From Bacteroidota bacterium (GTDB lineage: Bacteria > Bacteroidota > Bacteroidia > NS11-12g > UBA955), in assembly GCA_027488495.1 (NCBI GenBank), contig JAIYBO010000092.1, forward strand, positions 1 through 10,609: DNA of 10,609 nucleotides. The letters run 5' to 3'. Position 1 is the first letter of the stretch, and the number at the start of each line of letters is the position of its first letter. A program made the translations under genes and the position numbers. The notes beneath the pieces were generated by a model that was given only the letters and a program-made list of their open reading frames with translations, ran no database searches and was not told the origin of the DNA. This document shows positions 1 to 7,323 of the stretch, piece after piece.

Positions 1-94
1 TATCAAAATACAATAAGTTCAATCAAGAACACTCAGGCAAAATCAAAGTGCACAGCTTTGGGAGAATCGACGAGGTATTTGGCTGGCTCTTCGG

Positions 95-934
95 TTAAGC
101 GCCCATCCATTTTTCTTTCACAAAACTCTGCGCCAACAGGGCGATTTTTTGCGAATTCGGGATACGAATTCTGCTCTCTAAAATATCTACCGCCGTGGTT
201 CTCTCTATTTTCTCAAGCAATTTGAGGTAATAAATGTACGCTGTATAAACACCCAATCGGCAACCCACAGGCAACTGAACGATGCCTTTGTATGCATGCG
301 AAAAATCTTTTTTCACGTCTTGGATGATTTCATATTTATCCGCATCGGTGAAATGATTGAAATCCACACCAGGGAAATACACCCTACCACGCTCATCCAC
401 ATCGGAACGAATGTCTCTCAAAAAATTCACTTTTTGGAAAGCGGCACCCAAACTTCTGGCAAACGGCACTAAATGATTGTATTGAGTATCATCGCCATTG
501 CAGAAAACCTTCAAACACATCAACCCCACCACTTCAGCACTGCCATAGATGTATTCAGAATAACTTTCCGCGCTGTGTGCACTGGTATCCAAATCTTCCT
601 CCATGGATTGAAAAAAGGGCTCTATCAAATCTTTACCAATACCAAATTGGTTGGCCGCCAATTGAAAAGCGTGCAAAACAGGATTGGTACTGATGCCATC
701 TTCCATGGCTTGATAGGTTTGGGCCTTGAAATCCAACAACATTTTCTCCTTGTTGTAACCGTGGAACGTATCCACAATTTCATCGGCAACCCTCACCAAT
801 CCGTAGATGGAGAATACGGCCCAACGGGAGTCTTTGGAGAGCAACCGAATGCCCAAGGAAAAACTTGTGCTGTAATTCAGCGCCAATTTGCGGCTCATCG
901 CAATGGATGTATCGTCAAACAGTTTAATGCTCAT
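95..934 (-). CDS. crtB: Phytoene synthase
   Basis: Phytoene synthase condenses two geranylgeranyl diphosphates head to head into phytoene, the first committed step of carotenoid synthesis. It belongs to the squalene/phytoene synthase family. The 279-residue product has the usual family length. It carries both aspartate-rich substrate/Mg2+ motifs: DEIVD at residues 51-55, and DIRSDVDERGRVYFP at about 174-188, preceded by the conserved QKVNFLR segment. The N-terminal STSFSLG segment (22-28) is also typical. The ATG start lies inside the end of crtI (11-base overlap, stop of crtI at 924-926). It is preceded by a Shine-Dalgarno-like AAAGGA six bases upstream, so translation may be coupled or independent. 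It is the last recognisable gene of the crtZ-crtI-crtB operon. The C-terminus (SFVKEKWMGA) looks complete. Confidence 0.95.
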   Translation of the reverse strand: MSIKLFDDTSIAMSRKLALNYSTSFSLGIRLLSKDSRWAVFSIYGLVRVADEIVDTFHGYNKEKMLLDFKAQTYQAMEDGISTNPVLHAFQLAANQFGIGKDLIEPFFQSMEEDLDTSAHSAESYSEYIYGSAEVVGLMCLKVFCNGDDTQYNHLVPFARSLGAAFQKVNFLRDIRSDVDERGRVYFPGVDFNHFTDADKYEIIQDVKKDFSHAYKGIVQLPVGCRLGVYTAYIYYLKLLEKIERTTAVDILESRIRIPNSQKIALLAQSFVKEKWMGA

Positions 935-2396
935 TTTCTATCCTTTCTGTTACCAAACGAGAACCGATTACCACAATGGGCAAACCTGTTCCGGGGTGAG
1001 TACTTGCTCCAACGTAGTACACGTTGTTGAGCTTTTCATCTTTGTTTGCTGGTCTTAACGCACCAATTTGATTTAGTCCGTGCGCCAACCCTAACCCACT
1101 GCCCTTGTACAAGTTAAACATCTTTTGCCACTCGTTGGGAGTATAAACAACTTTCGTAAGAATATTGTTTTTGATGTCAAAATTCACTCGCTTGCCCAAG
1201 TCTTCAATGATCTCATTCACCAACTTATCGGCATCACTCCAATCGGGTTTCACACGCATATCTGGCACAGGGCAAAGTATAAATAAATTCTCACAGCCTT
1301 CCGGAGCACAATCGGGATTGCTCTTGCTGGCTACATTCACATAGTAATAGGGTTTCTCCGGAGCAACAGTACTTCTGAAAATGGTATCAGCATAGCCCCT
1401 AAAGTTATCACCCAAGAAATAGTTGTGGTGATGTATACCCGGAATGGTTCCTTTCACACCCAAATAAATGGTAAAGGGCGCCAAGGTCCACTCCATTTTA
1501 TCCAATTTCGCTTCTGAATATTTGGCACGTTGTAGAAATTTACCCCTAAACCAAGCGGCATCGGCGTTGATCACAAACAAATCTGCGCGATACACTTCGC
1601 CATTGGCATCGGTCACTGAAACCATTTTACCACCGCTGTGCTGAACCGACATGATTTCCGTATTGTAGATCATCTTCACACCTTTCTTCTCCAACAAGCC
1701 CATGATACCTTCAACAATTTTGTACATGCCCCCTTTTACGTTCCAATAGCCATCGTGCTCCAACTCGGTGTAATTCAACAAATTGTAGACGCTCGGCGTA
1801 TTAAACGGAGTAGCACCCAAAAAGAATGCCACTAATGAGAAAATGATTTTTACTTCTTCACTCTCGAAATGTCTTTCCAACTCTTCCCAAAAAGTCCTAA
1901 ACATCTTGGGCAAGTGCTTGAAAGGCACCGTTGCCATGCTCATTGCATAGGTAACAATGTTGTCAAAATTCCTTTTGATGATTTTGTACTCGGTATCGTG
2001 AAATATTTCTTTGGCACCCTTCAGGTAGCCACGTACTTTGTTCTCGAAATCATCCTCGATGCCCTTGAATTCATTGGCCAATCGATCCAAATCTTTGTAA
2101 ATCTGAAACACACGATCGCTACCAGCCATGTTTACCGTGTACAGTGGATTTAACTCGTTCAATTCAAATGGAATTGGCTCTCCGATCGAATCAAACAATT
2201 CCTTGAACTCATAACTCATCGAAAAGAAAGACGGACCCACATCAAAGGTGAAACCATCCTTTTTCAATACGTGTAAACGACCGCCAGGCAACGCCTGCTT
2301 CTCGATCATGGTTACCTGATAACCTTTATAACTCAAACGGAGGGCCGTTGACAAACCACCCAAACCCGCACCCACTACTATAACCGACTTAGTCAC
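924..2396 (-). CDS. crtI: Phytoene desaturase (FAD-dependent, CrtI family)
   Basis: This flavoprotein desaturates phytoene stepwise, probably to lycopene, at the membrane. The 490-residue product has an N-terminal dinucleotide-binding fold (VIVVGAGLGGLSTALRL, residues 5-21) followed by the EKQALPGGRL segment. The family's C-terminal FAD signature VGASTHPGTGLP is at about 462-473. The start codon is GTG at 2394-2396, overlapping the end of crtZ by 8 bases. This start places the glycine-rich motif about 8 residues from the N-terminus, as is usual. Its end overlaps crtB by 11 bases. Bacterial CrtI usually makes four desaturations. Related Bacteroidota enzymes include variants such as CrtN/CrtP-like oxidoreductases, but adjacent crtB and crtZ favour phytoene as substrate. 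The exact number of desaturation steps is an inference. Confidence 0.94.
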   Translation of the reverse strand: MTKSVIVVGAGLGGLSTALRLSYKGYQVTMIEKQALPGGRLHVLKKDGFTFDVGPSFFSMSYEFKELFDSIGEPIPFELNELNPLYTVNMAGSDRVFQIYKDLDRLANEFKGIEDDFENKVRGYLKGAKEIFHDTEYKIIKRNFDNIVTYAMSMATVPFKHLPKMFRTFWEELERHFESEEVKIIFSLVAFFLGATPFNTPSVYNLLNYTELEHDGYWNVKGGMYKIVEGIMGLLEKKGVKMIYNTEIMSVQHSGGKMVSVTDANGEVYRADLFVINADAAWFRGKFLQRAKYSEAKLDKMEWTLAPFTIYLGVKGTIPGIHHHNYFLGDNFRGYADTIFRSTVAPEKPYYYVNVASKSNPDCAPEGCENLFILCPVPDMRVKPDWSDADKLVNEIIEDLGKRVNFDIKNNILTKVVYTPNEWQKMFNLYKGSGLGLAHGLNQIGALRPANKDEKLNNVYYVGASTHPGTGLPIVVIGSRLVTERIENEH

Positions 2397-2835
2397 GACC
2401 GTATTTATTTAAATATCTTTTTGGAACAAACAAAAAACCAAACGCCTCTGCGCCTTCTTTGGTGTGCACCTCATGGTGCAAATGGTGGGTTTGACGCATG
2501 GCCTTGAAATATTTCAACCTAGCCACCCTCAACCACTTCACACGCTGATGCACAAAAACATCGTGAACCAAAAAATATGCTACCCCATACAGGGCGATGC
2601 CAATGCCGGCAAAAAACCGCCAATCAAATGCTTCCGCTCCCAAAATAATCAACCACGCCGAGGGAATGGCAAACATGAAACCAAACAAATCGTTGAGTTC
2701 GAAGGTCCCCTTCCTGGGCTTGTGATGACTTTCATGCCAGAACCACATGAATCCATGCATGACATATTTGTGGGAAAACCACGCAATGAATTCCATGAAA
2801 AAGAAAAACAGAAGTGTAATGAGTATTTGTGTCAT
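2389..2835 (-). CDS. crtZ: Beta-carotene hydroxylase
   Basis: This is a membrane di-iron hydroxylase of the fatty acid hydroxylase superfamily. It adds 3-hydroxyl groups to beta-ionone rings (beta-carotene to zeaxanthin via cryptoxanthin). The 148-residue protein has the diagnostic histidine clusters in order: HX4H at H22/H27, HX2HH at H34/H37/H38, HX4H at H91/H96 and HX2HH at H117/H120/H121. Hydrophobic membrane segments lie at about 3-20, 50-67 and 74-92. It is the first gene of the three-gene operon and overlaps the GTG of crtI by 8 bases. The sequence before the ATG is A-rich with no Shine-Dalgarno motif, which is normal in Bacteroidota. No lycopene cyclase lies in the window, so its substrate must be formed by an enzyme encoded elsewhere if the product is zeaxanthin. 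Confidence 0.92.
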   Translation of the reverse strand: MTQILITLLFFFFMEFIAWFSHKYVMHGFMWFWHESHHKPRKGTFELNDLFGFMFAIPSAWLIILGAEAFDWRFFAGIGIALYGVAYFLVHDVFVHQRVKWLRVARLKYFKAMRQTHHLHHEVHTKEGAEAFGFLFVPKRYLNKYGRD

Positions 2836-2862
2836 TTTGTTGATGTCTTTTATTTAAACACA

Positions 2863-2870
2863 CCAACATA
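2863..2870 (-). promoter_or_regulatory. Possible -7 element for the crtZIB operon
   Basis: Read on the minus strand, TATGTTGG lies 27 bases before the crtZ ATG and differs by one base from the Bacteroidota -7 consensus TAnnTTTG. At the expected 19-base spacing the -33 position reads TTC rather than TTG. This is a weak candidate. The operon could equally be transcribed by read-through from the barrel-protein gene upstream. Confidence 0.2.
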
Positions 2871-2893
2871 GTAAAGGTTTTGTAGAAAAGAAT

Positions 2894-2913
2894 GATTTTT
2901 TTAAGAAAAAATC
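2894..2913 (-). terminator. Weak A/T-rich dyad between the barrel gene and crtZ
   Basis: A perfect 8-base inverted repeat (GATTTTTT / AAAAAATC, 4-base loop) sits 18 bases after the stop codon of the barrel-protein gene and upstream of crtZ. The stem contains only one G-C pair, so it would be a poor terminator. It could be a bend, a protein site or chance in A/T-rich spacer. Its position between two co-directional genes is the only support for a terminator role. Confidence 0.2.
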
Positions 2914-2930
2914 TTCAACAAACCCCCTAA

Positions 2931-4091
2931 CTAATGACCAAGGATGTTCTTAGATTTTGGCGCATCCAGGCGATATGTAAGCCCCAAAGATATCAAATAA
3001 TCCGCAAATGCCGCGTCTCCATTTCTAGCAACCCCCGAAAAATCTTGGATTTGTTTATCTGTAACCGATTGTGTGCGAATGCGATACACAGCAATTGGCA
3101 CATTCAAATTCACTGTGGTTTTTCCTTTCATGTAATTCACACCGGGCTCCACAGAAACAGCAAAACCAGGTCGCCTAAAGCCCAAACTCTCACCCACCAA
3201 ATCCCATACGGGCACACCTTCGATCCTACCACCCCAAGAAATAGAAAGTCCAGGTGTTTGACATTGTGCCAAAAAACCCAACCGTGCGGCATACTGATCC
3301 GGCACCGAACACATGTACTCATTGGTATATACTTTCCCATTCACGGTGGCACTGCGGTTGGTCAATGTGCCATTCACCCCCCTCGGATTAATCAAATAAT
3401 ACGCATTGGCATATGTATAGAATCCATGATTCATTTCCCAAAAGCCTTGCATTTCTATTGCCAAACCCAATCCACCGTCTCCCAACTGTATACTTTGATC
3501 CACCGGGCGATACACGGTTCTACGACCTGGCAATCCAGTGGTTGGATCCGTTATCATCACATTGTAAAAACTGTCTTGTACATTCCAGTTACCCGTGGGC
3601 AATTTCAATCCCACACCCAATGAGATGTTCCTTTTGCTGTGCGTAATGGGATTCCATAACCAACGACTCACACCCACCCTGGCATCGCCCAATCCCGCAG
3701 CCGTAGACGTTCTTCTCGCACCCGCAAAGGTCGCAGATTGCCCGCCATGCTCGTAATAACTCGACCGATCAGTGTAAGATACAGGCAACAACAAATTCAA
3801 TTGCCAACGTGTATTCAAACCATACGAAGCGGAAATCTCCAACGTATTGGAATAGTTGATCACCTGTGTTTGTTTCACCAAACGATCATATTGTTCTTCG
3901 TCACCTTTGAAATGTCGGAATGATTTAAAATACCTGTAATTGGCACCAACTTGCCACTGTTTTGGTAACAGCGCTAGGCTTGACCCACCTGCAACACCGC
4001 AACCACCAAAACCCCGGGCTGCGACACAACCCTGGCCTTGACTCGAATTTATTAGCAACAAAATGGCAACGCCAAAAATGATTCTTTTCAT
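2931..4091 (-). CDS. Uncharacterised outer-membrane beta-barrel protein
   Basis: The product is probably a 386-residue outer-membrane barrel. Residues 1-19 look like a signal peptide (charged MKR, hydrophobic IIFGVAILLLI), with cleavage near SSQG-Q. Two cysteines (C22, C31) follow in a glycine-rich stretch, and there is no lipobox. The remainder alternates polar and hydrophobic residues in strand-like segments (WQVGANYRYFKSFRHF, LEISASYGL, WQLNLLLPVSY). It contains motifs I associate with a conserved family of unknown function: DQSIQLGDGGLG, GFRRPGFAVSVEPG and GDAAFADYLISLGLTYRL near the C-terminus. The ATG at 4089-4091 is chosen because it begins a classic signal peptide; an upstream in-frame TTG at 4113-4115 would prepend eight residues. 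It lies 95 bases upstream of crtZ on the same strand. Substrate and role are unknown; porin or transporter activity is only an inference from the predicted fold. Confidence 0.65.
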   Translation of the reverse strand: MKRIIFGVAILLLINSSQGQGCVAARGFGGCGVAGGSSLALLPKQWQVGANYRYFKSFRHFKGDEEQYDRLVKQTQVINYSNTLEISASYGLNTRWQLNLLLPVSYTDRSSYYEHGGQSATFAGARRTSTAAGLGDARVGVSRWLWNPITHSKRNISLGVGLKLPTGNWNVQDSFYNVMITDPTTGLPGRRTVYRPVDQSIQLGDGGLGLAIEMQGFWEMNHGFYTYANAYYLINPRGVNGTLTNRSATVNGKVYTNEYMCSVPDQYAARLGFLAQCQTPGLSISWGGRIEGVPVWDLVGESLGFRRPGFAVSVEPGVNYMKGKTTVNLNVPIAVYRIRTQSVTDKQIQDFSGVARNGDAAFADYLISLGLTYRLDAPKSKNILGH

Positions 4092-4122
4092 GGGTAAATT
4101 TTGATTCAAAAACAATAATACA

Positions 4123-4182
4123 ATGAAACAATCCTAAATTGCATGTGCGTTGAAACATTTCACCATTATGAAACAATTTCAT
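4123..4182. promoter_or_regulatory. Repeated TGAAAC motifs in a divergent intergenic region
   Basis: The 109-base spacer between the barrel gene (minus) and murB (plus) contains the 10-mer ATGAAACAAT twice (4123-4132 and 4168-4177). A third related copy is the dyad TGAAACATTTCA (4151-4162). The rightmost copy extends into a near-perfect palindrome, ATGAAACAATTTCAT (4168-4182, 6-base arms, 3-base centre). Repeats with dyad symmetry between divergent genes suggest a dimeric repressor or activator site. No regulator is identified, and A/T-rich chance repetition is possible. I see no strong TTG-N19-TAnnTTTG promoter on either strand here. Confidence 0.35.
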
Positions 4183-4200
4183 ATCGCCAAGCATTGATTC

Positions 4201-5217
4201 ATGAAAATAACCCAAGATCAAAACCTGCTCTCATTCAATACCTTCGGATTTGAAGTTAGCGCGTCTGAATATTTTGCCGTCCAAACCGTTGCCGATCTTC
4301 ATGAATTGCACAAAAACCGTCAATTGAAGAAATCCAATTTGGGCATTTTGGGTGGCGGCAGCAACATTACGTTCACCGCGAATTTCGATGGTCTTCTTTT
4401 GCACAACCAAATCAAAGGCAGGCACATCGTTCAAGAAACTGATTCAGAGATATTGATAGAATTGGGCGGCGGTGAAAATTGGCACGAAGCGGTCCTTTAC
4501 ACCCTGTCCAATCAATGGGGCGGCATGGAGAACCTGAGCCTCATTCCTGGTACGGTGGGCGCCTCTCCCATACAAAACATCGGTGCCTATGGCGTTGAAA
4601 TCAAAGACATTTTCCATTCGCTTACTGCGTTTCACCTTGATTCCGGGGAACTCCACAACTTCTCCCACGCCGATTGCAAATTCGGGTATCGCGACAGTGT
4701 TTTCAAAAATGAAAAAAAAGGTCAGTATTTCATTACTTCGGTGCGATTTACACTGAGCAAAAAACCAATCATCAAAACCCAATACGGCGACATTCAGGCC
4801 ACCTTGGAATCATGGGGCATCGAAACCCCTACCATTCACGACATCAGCAAAGCCGTTGTTTTCATCAGACAAAGCAAACTTCCCAACCCTGCAGAAATCG
4901 GGAATTGCGGTAGCTTTTTCAAAAACCCCGTGGTGAATAGCAACATCATCCCCGCCTTAATAGCGAAACATCCCGATCTCAAAACTTTCCCGGCAGGCGA
5001 CGGACTCACCAAAGTTCCCGCCGGATGGCTCATTGAAAAGGCTGGCTGGAAAGGATATCGAAGAGGCCCTATCGGCGTCCATGCCAAACAAGCCCTCGTC
5101 CTTGTGAATTATGGCGGTGGCACCGGAAAAGAAATCATCCAGCTGGCGCGTGATATACAAAACGATGTCTTTAGCCAATTTGGGATTCAGTTAGAAATGG
5201 AAGTGAACGCTTGGTAA
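4201..5217 (+). CDS. murB: UDP-N-acetylenolpyruvoylglucosamine reductase
   Basis: MurB is a cytoplasmic FAD enzyme that uses NADPH to reduce UDP-GlcNAc-enolpyruvate to UDP-MurNAc in peptidoglycan synthesis. The 338-residue length matches the type I (E. coli-like) enzyme. Visible motifs in order are NTFG (13-16), GGGSN (51-55) and PGTVGASPIQNIGAYG (116-131) for FAD binding, then YRDSVFK (163-169), NCGSFFKNP (235-243), PAGWLIEKAGWKG (273-285) and LEMEVN (331-336). By alignment to the family, the catalytic residues would be R164, S238 and E334, and all are present. The ATG start places the NTFG segment at its usual distance. An A8 tract at 4712-4719 lies inside the gene but the frame is intact. 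It stands alone here rather than in a mur/fts cluster. Confidence 0.96.
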   Translation: MKITQDQNLLSFNTFGFEVSASEYFAVQTVADLHELHKNRQLKKSNLGILGGGSNITFTANFDGLLLHNQIKGRHIVQETDSEILIELGGGENWHEAVLYTLSNQWGGMENLSLIPGTVGASPIQNIGAYGVEIKDIFHSLTAFHLDSGELHNFSHADCKFGYRDSVFKNEKKGQYFITSVRFTLSKKPIIKTQYGDIQATLESWGIETPTIHDISKAVVFIRQSKLPNPAEIGNCGSFFKNPVVNSNIIPALIAKHPDLKTFPAGDGLTKVPAGWLIEKAGWKGYRRGPIGVHAKQALVLVNYGGGTGKEIIQLARDIQNDVFSQFGIQLEMEVNAW

Positions 5218-5230
5218 CACCCCAAATCCA

Positions 5231-5260
5231 TTGGCGTTTGAAATTTGTGCCGTAAATTGC
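5231..5260 (+). promoter_or_regulatory. Possible promoter for the T9SS cargo gene
   Basis: TTG at 5231-5233 is followed after 19 bases by TAAATTGC (5253-5260), a two-mismatch version of TAnnTTTG, ending 5 bases before the ATG at 5266. The spacing is right for a Bacteroidota promoter but the -7 match is poor. If used, the transcript would have almost no leader. Confidence 0.25.
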
Positions 5261-5265
5261 ACTCA

Positions 5266-7317
5266 ATGAAACACCGCCTGGTTTTACTGCTCTCCCTAAT
5301 CCAAATTCCATTTGCTTTAGCCCAATCAACGGGGCAACCCAGCAGCAGCTCATCAACGCTCATCAACGGCAAATCCTCCGTTGACATACTTCGCAATCAC
5401 AAAACACCGCTCTCTCACGTTTTTGATCCGGCCACGGCACCAAACACTTGGCTGCTCCCCATCGATGAAGCCGGCGAAATGCCCATGCCTTCAGGCATCA
5501 AAGACGAATTGCGCAAAAAAATCGATGCCAAAAGAACGGCCCTGTTGCGGTCAAAAAGCATCGAACAAAGAGGCATACTAAACGACCAACCCACTTCGGC
5601 AAGTACCATCACAACCAATGTAATTAAAGGCACCGACATTCCACCCGGTGCAGGCACGCCCAACGACAACCACATCGCTGTAGGCAACGATGGTAAAATC
5701 GTGAGTGTGATGAATACCGTGATTCGGGTTCACAACGATACAGGCAAAGTCATCAAAGCATTTACTTTAGAGAATTTCGCGCTCAACCCAAACATCAAAA
5801 AAGACCCCATCCCCACGCTGAATCGAACCTATGACCCACGTGTATTGTACGATCCCTACACCGATCGATACATTGTGGTTTACATGCATGGCACCACAGA
5901 CAAAACAAGTTTCATCGTGGTTGGATTTTCCACCACCAACGACCCTGCGAAACCCTGGAACGTTTACAAAATTCCGGGCACACCCATTCAAGATTCTGTT
6001 TGGAGCGATTACCCCATCGTGAGTCAAACCAAAGAAGACATGTTCTTCACGGTGAACCTATTGCACAACGGCAGTTCATGGGAAGAAGGTTTCGTAGAGG
6101 CGGTGATTTGGCAATTGAACAAAGACGATGGCTATCGCGGCGACACACTGAACAAAAACTTCTTCAACAACATCAAATATGAAGGCGTATCGATTTGGAG
6201 TATTTGTGCACTTCAAAACGGCCCGATGCCCAACGGAACAGACAATTATTTCGTGAGCGTGAGGCCCTATGCCGAAGAAAATGACACCGTGTTTGTGCAT
6301 CGCATCACCAATACCCTTCGCAGCGGAAAAGCGAGTTACGAATTGGGCGTATTCAAAAGTCCTATCAAATACGGATTCCCTGCCAGTGCGATTTTGCCCG
6401 ATACCGCATTCCGGTTAAGAACCAATGACGCCCGCGCTTTGAGCGGTGTGAGAATGGGAAATCAACTGCATTATTTCCAGAATTGTATGAACTTCAAAAC
6501 CATGCAAGCGCACGTGATGCATGGCAGTCTTTACAACATCACTTACCCCAGTGGCAAAACCGCACCCAATTTACCCGCATGGAACCAAGGCGGCGCCAGC
6601 ATTACTGCCAAATTGTTCAGCAACGACAGCCTAGACTTCGGTTACCCAGCAGTGGCCGCGGCCGGAAAAGAACCCGCCACCGAAACAGACCCCATAGACC
6701 CTTCTATGATGGTTACAACCGTATTTTCAGGAGCGAAACACTACCCCGGCACTGGAGCATTTTATATCAATCGCTATGGAGAATATAGCGATTATCAAAT
6801 ACTGAAAAAAGGACAATCGGTGATCAACTACACCTTCATCAAACCATCCGAACAGCGCTGGGGTGATTATGAAGGCATCCAAGCCAAATTCAATGAAACG
6901 GGCGTTTTCTATTTGGTGGGATCTTGGGGCAAGCAAAACAACATGCACGCCTATGTGGCCAAAGTACAATTGAAAGACACTGTATACAATAACCCCATTG
7001 CCGATGTCAGGGTATTCCCCATTCCTACCACAGAAAATCTGCAAATCGAAATACAAAACAGCACCCACAGCGAAATCATAGCCCAAGTGTTCGATATGAA
7101 CGGTCGATTGATCGGCGCAAAATCGCCTGGTTCAGCGCAAAGTGAAGCCATCGCAGCAACACAAACTTTCCCGCTAAACCTAGAACCAGGAACACATCGC
7201 TATGCACTGCATACATTGGGACTGCCCAAAGGAACTTATGTTTTGCGTTTACAATTGACCAAAGGACAGTGGTCGGCCCAAAACGACACGCAATCCTTCA
7301 AATTCATCATTCAATAA
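5266..7317 (+). CDS. Secreted protein with type IX secretion sorting domain
   Basis: This is an exported 683-residue protein of unknown function. Residues 1-19 form a signal peptide (MKHRLVLLLSLIQIPFALA, then Q), and a serine-rich linker follows. The central region (about 130-560) holds motifs typical of bacterial exoproteins that may fold as beta-propellers: DNHIAVGNDGK near 133, TYDPRVLYDPYTDRY near 188 and RWGDYEG near 531. From about 576 to the end is a T9SS type A sorting domain. It has VRVFPIPTTENLQIEI in place of the more usual YPNP, then VFDMNGRLIG and LPKGTYVLRL, and ends KFIIQ. The protein should pass through the inner membrane by Sec and the outer membrane by T9SS, with the tail removed. 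The ATG at 5266 starts the signal peptide; an in-frame alternative start at 5245 would only add seven residues in front. truB follows after 6 bases. No catalytic motif is recognised. Confidence 0.85.
   Translation: MKHRLVLLLSLIQIPFALAQSTGQPSSSSSTLINGKSSVDILRNHKTPLSHVFDPATAPNTWLLPIDEAGEMPMPSGIKDELRKKIDAKRTALLRSKSIEQRGILNDQPTSASTITTNVIKGTDIPPGAGTPNDNHIAVGNDGKIVSVMNTVIRVHNDTGKVIKAFTLENFALNPNIKKDPIPTLNRTYDPRVLYDPYTDRYIVVYMHGTTDKTSFIVVGFSTTNDPAKPWNVYKIPGTPIQDSVWSDYPIVSQTKEDMFFTVNLLHNGSSWEEGFVEAVIWQLNKDDGYRGDTLNKNFFNNIKYEGVSIWSICALQNGPMPNGTDNYFVSVRPYAEENDTVFVHRITNTLRSGKASYELGVFKSPIKYGFPASAILPDTAFRLRTNDARALSGVRMGNQLHYFQNCMNFKTMQAHVMHGSLYNITYPSGKTAPNLPAWNQGGASITAKLFSNDSLDFGYPAVAAAGKEPATETDPIDPSMMVTTVFSGAKHYPGTGAFYINRYGEYSDYQILKKGQSVINYTFIKPSEQRWGDYEGIQAKFNETGVFYLVGSWGKQNNMHAYVAKVQLKDTVYNNPIADVRVFPIPTTENLQIEIQNSTHSEIIAQVFDMNGRLIGAKSPGSAQSEAIAATQTFPLNLEPGTHRYALHTLGLPKGTYVLRLQLTKGQWSAQNDTQSFKFIIQ
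5348..5367 (+). repeat. Tandem 10-base duplication
   Basis: GCTCATCAAC occurs twice head to tail within the serine-rich linker just after the signal peptide of the T9SS cargo protein. The unit length is not a multiple of three, so the two copies are read in different frames. The reading frame continues intact. It may be an old slippage event or chance in low-complexity sequence. Confidence 0.6.
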
Positions 7318-7323
7318 TCCAGG

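Noticed and set aside
473..1030. 185-codon plus-strand reading frame opposite crtB and the end of crtI
   Set aside because: It lies wholly antisense to two confidently identified overlapping genes, its translation is rich in histidine and glutamine without recognisable motifs, and it has no promoter or ribosome site that I can see.
2464..2871. 135-codon plus-strand reading frame opposite crtZ
   Set aside because: crtZ carries all four histidine clusters on the other strand. The antisense frame has no recognisable motif.
2934..3623. 229-codon plus-strand reading frame opposite the barrel-protein gene
   Set aside because: The minus-strand frame has a signal peptide, barrel-like patterning and family motifs. 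The plus-strand product is cysteine- and histidine-rich low-quality sequence typical of an antisense shadow.
4092..4115. TTG-initiated eight-residue extension of the barrel protein
   Set aside because: The ATG at 4091 begins a textbook signal peptide. The extension adds polar residues ahead of it.
4712..4719. A8 homopolymer inside murB as a possible phase-variable tract
   Set aside because: A-rich lysine codons are common here, murB is generally essential, and the frame continues with conserved motifs on both sides, so switching is unlikely.
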